A DNA stretch of 11,971 nt from JBFXAN01 sp050184225. Lineage in GTDB: Bacteria; Chloroflexota; Dehalococcoidia; CAUJGQ01. The notes below the pieces were generated by a model. The model was not told the origin of the DNA, ran no database searches, and was given only the letters and a program-made list of their open reading frames with translations. Numbering within the stretch: the first letter of the stretch is position 1; every line of letters starts with the position of its first letter. Position numbers and translations under genes: made by a program. Shown here in pieces: positions 1-5,774 of this stretch. The stretch spans positions 1 through 11,971 of the forward strand of contig JBFXAN010000191.1 in assembly GCA_050184225.1 (NCBI GenBank), written 5' to 3'.

Positions 1-2
1 AG

Positions 3-107
3 CATCGCGCCAAGACCTTCCACGGCTTGCTCACCCGCGTGATGGCCAAGCTCGCCGCGCTCACGTTTCGCGCCGTCTGGCAGCAGGCAGGCGTCGATCT
101 CGAGTGA
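3..107 (+). CDS. C-terminal end of a DDE-type transposase (partial, 5' end outside window)
   Basis: An open frame enters from the left edge and ends at TGA 105-107, giving 34 visible residues. The segment HRAKTFHGLLTRVMAKLAA followed by a short hydrophobic tail resembles the last helix of IS982- or IS5-like DDE transposases, where a basic 'R-A-+-T-x-x-G-L-L-x-R' stretch precedes an Ala-rich end. No catalytic residue is in view, so neither the family nor intactness can be settled. It converges on the di-iron protein gene, leaving 76 bp between the two stops. The right inverted repeat of the element should lie in those 76 bp, but its partner is outside the window. The alternative is an unrelated basic C-terminus. 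Confidence 0.45.
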   Translation, partial: HRAKTFHGLLTRVMAKLAALTFRAVWQQAGVDLE

Positions 108-183
108 ACTCACATCAGTCGCCTGAGACGGCTAGCGATGAACGCTGAATCCACCAACCTCTGCGCCACTGCGTCTCTGTGGT

Positions 184-1221
184 TCAAAACACCGGAATGA
201 TGTCCTTCGCCTCGATGTCGCCGACATCGACGCCGGAGATGTCCAGTTCGGGGATCGCCGGGAACTCGATGTCCCACCGCTCGACCAGCTTCGCGATCTT
301 GGCCAGTGCCTGCCGCCAGTTCTCCGCCTGCTCGTCGAAGCTCAAGACGCCGAGCCCGCCATCTCGTGCATGTTGAATCAATACCCGGTGATTCGGCAGA
401 AAGTAGTCGGGCAACTCCCAGAACTGGTTCGGCGGCTCCCACAGCACCATAGATAGGAAGACAAACCCGGCGCGTAGCTGGCGCGTGATCATCGCCTTGT
501 GCTCGTCCTGCAATCCGGGCCAGTCCTTCTCCAGGATCGTCAGGCAGATCTGCAGGTGCCGCGACTCGTCGAGTCCCACCCGGCGAAAAACCTCCTGAAA
601 GACGGGGTGACGCGCGTTCTTCGACATGCCGTGGAACAGTGTCGAGGCGGCCATCTCACCCATCATGAACGATGTGAACAGGATCGACAGCGGGTACTTG
701 TTCAGCGACTCCGAATACCCGCGCCAGTAGCGGCCGCCGTTGTGGTAGAGCCAGCCGATGTTGTTTTTGGCCGCCTCCGCGAGGATGGCGTTCGTGCCAA
801 AGGTGACCGGGTCGAAGTCAAGCGGCGCCCCAGGCACCAATCGGGCGATCACCCGCTGGCAGCACTCCTCGTGATTCATCTCGTCGCGCGTGATCGAGAA
901 GAAGCATTTGCGGACCGGATCTTCCTCGTGCATCTCGAAGGCATGGATCGTCGCCTTGGCGAAGACCGCCGGCCCAGAGCCGTCGAAGTTTGCCAGCACC
1001 GCGTACCAGTACATGATCCCCAACCGCTGCTCCGGGGTGAACTCCTCCGGATCGAGCAGATCCCACGGTAGGTCAGCCGGATTCCAGACCTGTACCTTGG
1101 ACCGCTCGTAGATCTCCGCCAGCCGGGGCGTATCCACCCGCCACTCCAACGGGTAGATGTTCGGCTGTGGAACGGCCGGTGCGGGCTGAAATCCATCCTG
1201 AGGGACGACCAACTCGGTCAT
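184..1221 (-). CDS. Ferritin-like di-iron protein (R2 / AurF / acyl-ACP desaturase-like fold)
   Basis: This 345-residue protein is rich in helix and carries two E-x-x-H motifs typical of carboxylate-bridged di-iron oxidases: E114-M-N-H117 (in DEMNHEE) and E219-S-R-H222 (in DESRHLQ). E189 in GEMAAS lies 30 residues before the second motif and D80 (NFDGSG) or E96 lies before the first. This is close to the ligand spacing of ribonucleotide reductase R2, AurF and stearoyl-ACP desaturase, and the length also fits those families. Such proteins use O2 to desaturate, hydroxylate or N-oxidise a substrate, or to make a radical; which one applies here cannot be read from sequence. There is no signal peptide or membrane segment, so it is probably cytoplasmic. 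ATG at 1221 is preceded by a good ribosome site (AAGGGAGG, 5 nt spacing). It lies downstream of acpP, but a hairpin and its own promoter separate the two. A role on ACP-bound or lipid substrates is an inference from position only. Confidence 0.75.
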   Translation of the reverse strand: MTELVVPQDGFQPAPAVPQPNIYPLEWRVDTPRLAEIYERSKVQVWNPADLPWDLLDPEEFTPEQRLGIMYWYAVLANFDGSGPAVFAKATIHAFEMHEEDPVRKCFFSITRDEMNHEECCQRVIARLVPGAPLDFDPVTFGTNAILAEAAKNNIGWLYHNGGRYWRGYSESLNKYPLSILFTSFMMGEMAASTLFHGMSKNARHPVFQEVFRRVGLDESRHLQICLTILEKDWPGLQDEHKAMITRQLRAGFVFLSMVLWEPPNQFWELPDYFLPNHRVLIQHARDGGLGVLSFDEQAENWRQALAKIAKLVERWDIEFPAIPELDISGVDVGDIEAKDIIPVF

Positions 1222-1251
1222 GACTGCCTCCCTTCGCCGGCGGCCATTGTT

Positions 1252-1265
1252 CGACCGTGCGGTCG
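1252..1265. promoter_or_regulatory. Inverted repeat CGACCG-TG-CGGTCG at the start of the di-iron gene transcript
   Basis: A perfect 6+6 bp inverted repeat with a 2-bp centre sits immediately downstream of the -10 box at 1267-1272, where transcription of the di-iron gene should start. Its position and symmetry suit an operator for a dimeric regulator. It could also fold as a small hairpin in the leader RNA. Repeats of this size do arise by chance in GC-rich DNA. Confidence 0.35.
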
Positions 1266-1266
1266 G

Positions 1267-1295
1267 ATACTAGTGTCGAAGGCACGGGTCGTCAA
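1267..1295 (-). promoter_or_regulatory. Sigma70-type promoter of the di-iron protein gene
   Basis: Read on the minus strand, TTGACG (1290-1295) and TAGTAT (1267-1272) are separated by exactly 17 bp. That is a strong match to the -35/-10 consensus. The predicted transcript starts near 1260 and leaves a leader of about 40 nt containing the AAGGGAGG ribosome site. It lies after the acpP hairpin, so the di-iron gene can be expressed independently of the fab operon. Confidence 0.6.
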
Positions 1296-1357
1296 GCAGC
1301 GGTTGGAGTAGGCATGAAGCACTTGTGGCCTGCCCAATGTCGAAGCACAACACGATA

Positions 1358-1388
1358 AGCGGGCGGCGCCGCTTTCGGCACGCCCGCT
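1358..1388 (-). terminator. Probable terminator hairpin after acpP
   Basis: AGCGGGCG (1358-1365) pairs with CGCCCGCT (1381-1388), and an inner GCCG/CGGC pair lies inside the loop. On the minus strand the hairpin begins 28 nt after the acpP stop and is followed by TTATCGTGTTG, a weak T-rich tract. The long GC stem in a gap between two same-strand genes fits the end of the fab operon, but the poor T run makes efficient intrinsic termination uncertain. Confidence 0.5.
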
Positions 1389-1415
1389 CATCATGTCTCG
1401 CCCGTACCACCGCCG

Positions 1416-1676
1416 CTAATCGTCGTCGATGCCGCGATCCTTGATGTAGTCAACCGCATCCTGGACGGTGACGATCTTCTCCGCGTCTTCGTCCGAGATT
1501 TCGACCGGATTGTCGTCCGTGCCGAACTCTTCCTCCATCGTCATGATCAGCTCGACGAGGTCGAGTGAATCCGCGTTGAGGTCGTCCACGAATGAGGCCG
1601 TCGGGACCACCTCATCCTCTTCAACGCCGAGTTGCTCGACGATGATCTTGCGCACCCGCTCGTATACGGTAGGCAC
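1416..1676 (-). CDS. acpP: Acyl carrier protein
   Basis: AcpP carries growing acyl chains as thioesters on a 4'-phosphopantetheine arm during type II fatty-acid synthesis in the cytoplasm. The arm attaches to Ser37 in the conserved D-S-L-D-L-V-E-L motif. The preceding VRKIIVEQLGV and FVDDLNAD and the following EEEFG are also classic ACP. I chose GTG at 1676 (86 residues, V-P-T-V-Y-E-R) because AAGGTG lies 7 nt upstream and the N-terminus then aligns residue for residue with E. coli AcpP. An in-frame GTG at 1685 would add three residues but would have its SD-like bases directly abutting it. Compared with E. coli there is an extra five-residue acidic stretch (roughly DDNPV) just before EISDEDAEKI, in the loop before helix III. 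It is the last gene of the operon, 87 bp after nusB, and a hairpin follows. Confidence 0.93.
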   Translation of the reverse strand: MPTVYERVRKIIVEQLGVEEDEVVPTASFVDDLNADSLDLVELIMTMEEEFGTDDNPVEISDEDAEKIVTVQDAVDYIKDRGIDDD

Positions 1677-1763
1677 CGGTTTCACCTTCCGCTGTTGGTT
1701 TTGTGATTGCTCCGGTCGGGGTGGAAGATTCCGCCGGATCGCCTGTCTGAATCCTTGCTGACG

Positions 1764-2255
1764 TTATCGCGTCGCCAGCGCCGCCACCGCGCCGAGCACG
1801 CCGTTGACGAATCGCGGCGAGCTCTCCGCGCCGAATGTCTTTGCCAGTTCCACCGCCTCGTTCAGGGCCGCGCGCACCGGCGTCTTATTATCGACAAGAA
1901 CCTCATAGATCGCAACTCGGATGATATTCCGATCGACAACCGCCATCTGCTCCAATTGCCATTGCGGCGCTGCCTGAACCAGTACGGCATCGATCGCCTG
2001 CTGATGTTCACGCACTCCGCTCACCAGGGTCCGCGCGAACGACTCCACCGCCTTTGTGTCCGGATGGTCCTCCAGTTGATGGGTAAGTGCCTCCAGCGGA
2101 TCGTGCCCCGTCGAATCCCACTCGTACAGCGATTGCACCGCGAGCCATCGGGAACGCCGCCGCGGATCGTCCGGCAGTTCCTCCCCGGTGAGCTCCAGGT
2201 TCTGCGTTCCGCGTGCCTCGTTCATCTCGTCTGCGTTTCGCTCAGGTTTATCCAT
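1764..2255 (-). CDS. nusB: Transcription antitermination factor NusB
   Basis: NusB is a small all-helical RNA-binding protein that, with S10 (NusE), forms part of the rRNA antitermination complex on boxA RNA. The 163-residue product begins its core at R-R-R-S-R-W-L-A-V-Q-S-L-Y-E-W (residues 32-46), the usual 'R..A.Q.LY' helix. It continues through W-Q-L-E-Q-M-A-V-V-D-R-N-I-I-R-V-A and the C-terminal signature LNEAVELAKTFG ... FVNGVLGAVA. The first 30 residues are an acidic, low-conservation extension. ATG at 2255 has a modest AGGGA site 6 nt upstream; an internal ATG at codon 11 is also possible. It sits between fabG (32 bp upstream) and acpP, an unusual place, but the same strand and short gaps point to co-transcription. 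Confidence 0.9.
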   Translation of the reverse strand: MDKPERNADEMNEARGTQNLELTGEELPDDPRRRSRWLAVQSLYEWDSTGHDPLEALTHQLEDHPDTKAVESFARTLVSGVREHQQAIDAVLVQAAPQWQLEQMAVVDRNIIRVAIYEVLVDNKTPVRAALNEAVELAKTFGAESSPRFVNGVLGAVAALATR

Positions 2256-2287
2256 TTCATCCCTAACGTGGAACCAGGAACCAGAAA

Positions 2288-3031
2288 CTAGTGCATCACC
2301 ATGCCACCGTCGACATTGATCACCTGGCCTGTGATATACGATGCCCCAGGCGACGCGAGGAAGGCAACCAGCGGCGCCACCTCGGCCGTTGTGCCGAAGC
2401 GATTGACAGGGATTTGACCGAGAACCGCAGACTTCAGCTCAGCCGTGAGCTTCTCGGTCATGTCGGTGTCGATGAAGCCGGGGGCCACCGCGTTCACCGT
2501 GATGTTGCGGGTGGCGACCTCACGAGCCACCGACTTCGTCAGCCCGATGATGCCCGCCTTCGCCGCCGCATAGTTCGCCTGCCCCGGATTGCCGCCGATC
2601 GCGACCACGCTCGTGATGTTGATGATCCGTCCCCATCGCCGGCGAATCATGCCGCGTAACGCCGCACGACAACACATGAACGTGGACCGCAGGTTCGTGT
2701 CGATCACCGCGTCCCAGTCGGCGTCACTCATCCGCACGATCAATCCATCCTGGGTGATGCCGGCGTTGTTCACGAGGATATCGACCGGTCCGAGCGCGTC
2801 CTGCGTCTCTCTGAAGAGACGCTCCACGTCGTCCGGCCCGCTGACATCTGCCTGGATCGCGGTCGCCCGCCTGCCCAGACCGGTGATTTCCTCGGCCAGC
2901 GCGCGCGCCGCTGCCTCGCTGCCGCGATAGTTGACCGCAACATCGTGGCCGTCGCGGGCGAGCTCGAGCGCGATCGCCCGGCCGATGCCTCGGCCGGCGC
3001 CGGTGACGAGGGCCACCCGCGCGTCAGTCAT
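2288..3031 (-). CDS. fabG: 3-oxoacyl-[acyl-carrier-protein] reductase
   Basis: FabG reduces beta-ketoacyl-ACP to beta-hydroxyacyl-ACP with NADPH in each elongation round of fatty-acid synthesis. The 247-residue product is a short-chain dehydrogenase with the cofactor motif TGAGRGIG (residues 10-17), NNAG (88-91) and the catalytic set N113, S141, Y154 and K158 (in TNL, ITSVV and NYAAAK). The segment P-G-F-I-D-T-D-M-T and the end TGQVINVDGGMVMH are typical of FabG. The frame is open further upstream, but ATG at 3031 is chosen because it gives the usual length and overlaps the fabD stop as ATGA. The overlap suggests translational coupling. All catalytic residues are present, so it should be active. 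Confidence 0.95.
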   Translation of the reverse strand: MTDARVALVTGAGRGIGRAIALELARDGHDVAVNYRGSEAAARALAEEITGLGRRATAIQADVSGPDDVERLFRETQDALGPVDILVNNAGITQDGLIVRMSDADWDAVIDTNLRSTFMCCRAALRGMIRRRWGRIINITSVVAIGGNPGQANYAAAKAGIIGLTKSVAREVATRNITVNAVAPGFIDTDMTEKLTAELKSAVLGQIPVNRFGTTAEVAPLVAFLASPGASYITGQVINVDGGMVMH

Positions 3032-3999
3032 GACGGGCTGCCGCTCAGGGACTGCAGGCTGTTGATCGACTCCGTCTTCACGCCCTTTGCGATCCGCCGG
3101 ATCAGGGCCGCGTTCACGCGGCCCGGACCGAACTCGACGAAGGTCGTCACGTTCAGCTGTGCCATCCGCTCGATCGAATGGTGCCATCGGACCGCATGGC
3201 AGAGCTGGTGCAGGAGCTCGTCGCGGATTTCATCCGCCGCCGCGATCGGAGTGGCGGTTGTGTTGGCGATGATCGGGATCGACGCGGATTGTAATTCGGC
3301 CTGCTCGAGCGCCACGGCCAGACCCTCAGCCGCCGGCCGCATCAAGGACGAGTGGAAGGCACCGCTGACGCTGAGCGGCACCACCTTGGCCGCGCCCCGC
3401 GCCTGCGCCAGGTCCATTGCCTGGGCCACCGCCTGCCGCGGCCCGCCGATCACGATCTGGCCGGCGCCGTTCAGGTTGGTGATCTCGGCGCCCGTCTCGT
3501 CACACACCGCCGCCAGGTCGGTTTCCGCCAGACCGATCACCGCCGCCAGCGTGCCCGGATTCAACTCGCCGGCGGCATGCATCAGCCGGCCGCGCTCGCG
3601 CACGAGACGCACGCCGGACTCAAAGCTGCACACGCCCGCCGCGATCAATGCCGTGTACTCACCCAACGATGACCCGGCGACAAAGGCCGGAATACAATCA
3701 ACCAACTCGTGGCGGCTGCGGGCGGCGAAGAGGTAGGCGATGCTCACCGTCAGGATCGCCGGCTGCTGATTGGCGGTCAGCCGCAGATCCTCATCCGGTC
3801 CTTCAAAGCACATCCGCGTGAGCGGGATGCCCAGCGCCGCGTCGGCGCGCTCGAAGACCTCGCGTGCCTCCGGAAACGCGTCGTATACGTCGCGGCCCAT
3901 CCCGATCTCCTGCGATCCCTGACCAGGAAAGATCCAGGCGATATCAGGACGGATCGGACCGCTATGCAGTAAGTCGAGAGACTGATGTGCCAGTGCCAC
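3028..3999 (-). CDS. fabD: Malonyl CoA-acyl carrier protein transacylase
   Basis: FabD moves the malonyl group from CoA to ACP, supplying the extender unit for fatty-acid synthesis. The 323-residue protein has FPGQGSQ (residues 24-30), the nucleophile motif G-S-S111-L-G-E-Y, R136 in RERGRLM, H216 in G-A-F-H-S-S, Q265 and the C-terminal FVEFGPG. These are the catalytic Ser, Arg, His and Gln of the family. One oddity is that the residue before the nucleophile is Ser where most homologues have His (GHSLGE). The frame stays open for another 78 codons upstream, but GTG at 3999 is chosen because GGAGG lies 6 nt before it and homologues start near there. It overlaps fabG by 4 nt. The 125 bp between rpmF and fabD, where fabH and plsX often lie, holds no gene. 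Confidence 0.94.
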   Translation of the reverse strand: MALAHQSLDLLHSGPIRPDIAWIFPGQGSQEIGMGRDVYDAFPEAREVFERADAALGIPLTRMCFEGPDEDLRLTANQQPAILTVSIAYLFAARSRHELVDCIPAFVAGSSLGEYTALIAAGVCSFESGVRLVRERGRLMHAAGELNPGTLAAVIGLAETDLAAVCDETGAEITNLNGAGQIVIGGPRQAVAQAMDLAQARGAAKVVPLSVSGAFHSSLMRPAAEGLAVALEQAELQSASIPIIANTTATPIAAADEIRDELLHQLCHAVRWHHSIERMAQLNVTTFVEFGPGRVNAALIRRIAKGVKTESINSLQSLSGSPS

Positions 4000-4124
4000 G
4001 GCGGGCCTCCACGGTGGGGTGGTGGGTGGTCCGTGGTCGGTAACCGGTGGAACGGATCGGAGCCTCACAGTCAGAGACCAACGCGCTGCCGGAGCGACGC
4101 CGGCATCCGATTCACCGCCTACCG

Positions 4125-4322
4125 CTACTCGGGCAGGTTCGGCGCTCCGACGCGAACGGCTTCGCGGCCCTTGTAGTAGCCGCAGACCGGGCAGGCATGG
4201 TGCGTCAGCCGGGGATTGCGGCACTGGGGACACTCAACCACGTGCACTGACGGCAGGTTGATGTGGCTACGGCGCTTGCCCTGGCGTGCCTTCGGATACT
4301 TCCGCTTCGGTAGGGGTGGCAT
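4125..4322 (-). CDS. rpmF: 50S ribosomal protein L32
   Basis: L32 is a small protein of the large ribosomal subunit. The 65-residue product starts with the family signature M-P-x-L-P-K-R-K and a strongly basic stretch. It then forms a zinc ribbon from C31-P-Q-C34 and C44-P-V-C47, followed by G-Y-Y-K-G-R-E. It is therefore the zinc-binding (four-Cys) form rather than the Cys-free paralogue some bacteria keep for zinc starvation. ATG at 4322 has an excellent AAAGGAG ribosome site. It follows yceD by 57 bp, the near-universal yceD-rpmF pair that leads into fatty-acid genes in many bacteria. The last dozen residues are less conserved. Confidence 0.95.
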   Translation of the reverse strand: MPPLPKRKYPKARQGKRRSHINLPSVHVVECPQCRNPRLTHHACPVCGYYKGREAVRVGAPNLPE

Positions 4323-4379
4323 GATCTGCTCCTTTGACGGGCTTTGCGGCGGACCCTGCCGGCAACCCGCGGTCGTGGT

Positions 4380-4913
4380 CTAGTTGTCGCTCACGGTGAG
4401 GCCGCGCAGGATCGACCAGCGGTCGTCCACTGGTTCCTCCGGACACCCACACGGCCCCTCGTTCAAATCGGCGCCGCAATGGGCGCACAGGCCGGCGCAA
4501 TCCGGCCGGCAGAGCGGGCGCATCGGTTGCTGCGTGACCAGCGCCTGACGCACGGCCTCGGTCAGGTCGAGGTGATGATGCTCGTCGATCCGGAAGACCT
4601 CCGCATCCTCACCCTCGTCCAGCGGCGGCAACGGTTGCCCGGTGTGCACATCGACGGTCGGCAGATACTCTTCCCGCAGGCTCAGGTGGATCGGCATCTC
4701 CACGGGTTGCAGGCAGCGGCTACAGGCATCCCTCGCCACCGCGTCCAGCTCCGCGTATGCCAGCAGGCCGCGATTGGTCCGCATCAGGCGCACGGTTCCG
4801 AGTGCGTCGGATGCCGGTGCGTCGCGCTCGGTCCCCGGAATCGAGGCATCAATCGCGTACGTCCGTTCCGCGCCGATCGGTTCCTGCAATAGTTGGGCAA
4901 CGTTGAACAGCAC
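4380..4913 (-). CDS. yceD: YceD / DUF177 family protein, zinc-binding type
   Basis: This 177-residue protein belongs to the DUF177 family encoded upstream of rpmF. The family is associated with large-subunit rRNA or ribosome biogenesis, but its exact role is not settled. The N-terminal half ends in C64-S-R-C67-L. The C-terminal part has C135-R-P-D-C139-x3-C143-x2-C146 followed by N-E-G-P-C155-G-C157, the Cys-rich tail seen in many non-enterobacterial members and likely to bind zinc. An acidic/His linker (roughly residues 100-115) separates the two parts. The start is GTG at 4913; its ribosome site is weak. No better start lies between it and the conserved region. It is the first gene of the minus-strand operon, and its promoter at 4986-5014 lies about 70 bp upstream. 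Confidence 0.85.
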   Translation of the reverse strand: MLFNVAQLLQEPIGAERTYAIDASIPGTERDAPASDALGTVRLMRTNRGLLAYAELDAVARDACSRCLQPVEMPIHLSLREEYLPTVDVHTGQPLPPLDEGEDAEVFRIDEHHHLDLTEAVRQALVTQQPMRPLCRPDCAGLCAHCGADLNEGPCGCPEEPVDDRWSILRGLTVSDN

Positions 4914-4985
4914 GTCGATCGCCGTCCATACCGACCGTCACGACTCGACGATCGCTTCTGTATCACAATCTGCCGGTATTCACTC

Positions 4986-5014
4986 AGTATATAAACGAGC
5001 GCCCGGCCGGGCAA
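4986..5014 (-). promoter_or_regulatory. Sigma70-type promoter for the yceD-rpmF-fab operon
   Basis: On the minus strand TTGCCC (5009-5014) and TATACT (4986-4991) are separated by 17 bp, a good match to the consensus. The local AT-rich patch at 4986-4996 stands out from the GC-rich surroundings. Transcription should start near 4979, leaving a leader of about 66 nt before the yceD GTG. It is back to back with the plus-strand promoter at 5017-5046. Confidence 0.6.
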
Positions 5015-5020
5015 CGTTGC
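5011..5020. promoter_or_regulatory. Perfect palindrome GCAACGTTGC joining two divergent -35 boxes
   Basis: This 10-bp palindrome contains the TTGC core of the minus-strand -35 box in one arm and the TTGC core of the plus-strand -35 box in the other. RNA polymerase could not easily sit on both promoters at once. A dimeric regulator binding here would control both operons. The symmetry may simply follow from two -35 boxes meeting head to head. Confidence 0.45.
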
Positions 5021-5046
5021 GACGCTTCGGCTAGGGGGGCTATACT
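5017..5046 (+). promoter_or_regulatory. Sigma70-type promoter for the zinc-ribbon/recombinase operon
   Basis: TTGCGA (5017-5022) and TATACT (5041-5046) are separated by 18 bp. The predicted start near 5053 leaves a leader of only about 14 nt before ATG 5067, with no clear ribosome site (the bases before the ATG are CGAACCCCA). Either the message is nearly leaderless or another promoter is used. Confidence 0.55.
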
Positions 5047-5066
5047 CGGCTCGGACTCGAACCCCA

Positions 5067-5774
5067 ATGACACTGATCGCCGACCTATTCGCTCTTCAAG
5101 AGATCGATTCCCACATCGATCAGCATGAGGGCGCCCTCGAATCGCTGCGTGTGCCGGCGCAGGAGAACGAGGCGCTCGACGAAGCGCGCGTCGAGCGTAC
5201 GGAGCATCAGGCGGGACTACCCGAGCTTGAGTCGCAGCAGCGGGATCTCGAACTGCAAGTCGCCGGTTTGAAGGAGAAGGCCGGGCCGGTTGAGCGGAAG
5301 CTCTACGACGGCTCGATTACCAACCCCAAAGAGTTGGGCGATCTCCAGCGAGACCTTGAGCAGATCAATCGACACCGTCAGTCGCTGGAGGATGAGCTAC
5401 TCTCGGTGCTCGAACAGATCGAAGCAAAACGCGCGGCAATCACCGCGATCGAGGGCCAGATAGAGGAGATGGAGTCGCAATCGGCCGCCGATCTCGCCAG
5501 CAACCAGGCTGACGAGACCCGCCTTGAGGACGAGCTCGTTGGGCTGCGAGAACGCCGCAGCAGCGCCGCCGCCCGCATCCCCGGCCAGACCTTGACCGCG
5601 TATGACCGGCTTCGGCGCCGGCGGCGTGGTGTCGCCGTGGTCCGCGTCGAACGTGGCACCTGTCTCGGCTGCCGGCTCACCGTCCCCACTGTCGTCCTGC
5701 AGCGCGCCCGCTCCGGCACGAACCCGATCCCCGTGCAGTGCCCGAGTTGCGAGCGCATGCTCTATGTGATCTGA
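5067..5774 (+). CDS. Coiled-coil protein with C4-type zinc ribbon (DUF164 / zf-RING_7 family)
   Basis: This 235-residue protein has long heptad-like helices rich in Glu, Gln, Leu and Arg over residues 1-165, predicted to form a coiled-coil hairpin. A C-terminal zinc ribbon follows, with C199-L-G-C202 and C225-P-S-C228. The segment K-L-Y-D-G-S-I-T-N-P-K-E-L (residues 78-90) is the family hallmark. The molecular role is not firmly known; members resemble the chlamydial protein CT398/CdsZ and are often encoded near nif3 or RNase H genes. No signal peptide is seen. ATG at 5067 is the only sensible start, although no Shine-Dalgarno site precedes it. Its TGA (5772-5774) shares one base with the ATG of the recombinase-like gene, implying coupled translation. 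nif3 is not next to it here. Confidence 0.82.
   Translation: MTLIADLFALQEIDSHIDQHEGALESLRVPAQENEALDEARVERTEHQAGLPELESQQRDLELQVAGLKEKAGPVERKLYDGSITNPKELGDLQRDLEQINRHRQSLEDELLSVLEQIEAKRAAITAIEGQIEEMESQSAADLASNQADETRLEDELVGLRERRSSAAARIPGQTLTAYDRLRRRRRGVAVVRVERGTCLGCRLTVPTVVLQRARSGTNPIPVQCPSCERMLYVI

Noticed and set aside
3032..3187. N-terminal extension of fabG by 52 codons
   Set aside because: It lies wholly inside fabD in another frame. The ATGA overlap and the normal 247-residue length favour ATG 3031.
4087..4105. Hairpin TGCCGG-loop-CCGGCA after rpmF as a terminator
   Set aside because: The stem is only 6 bp with no T tract on either side; such hairpins are common by chance in GC-rich DNA. 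It could at most attenuate read-through into fabD.
4000..4233. N-terminal extension of fabD by 78 codons
   Set aside because: The extra residues are Pro/Arg-rich and unlike any FabD, would overlap rpmF, and a GGAGG site directs the GTG at 3999.
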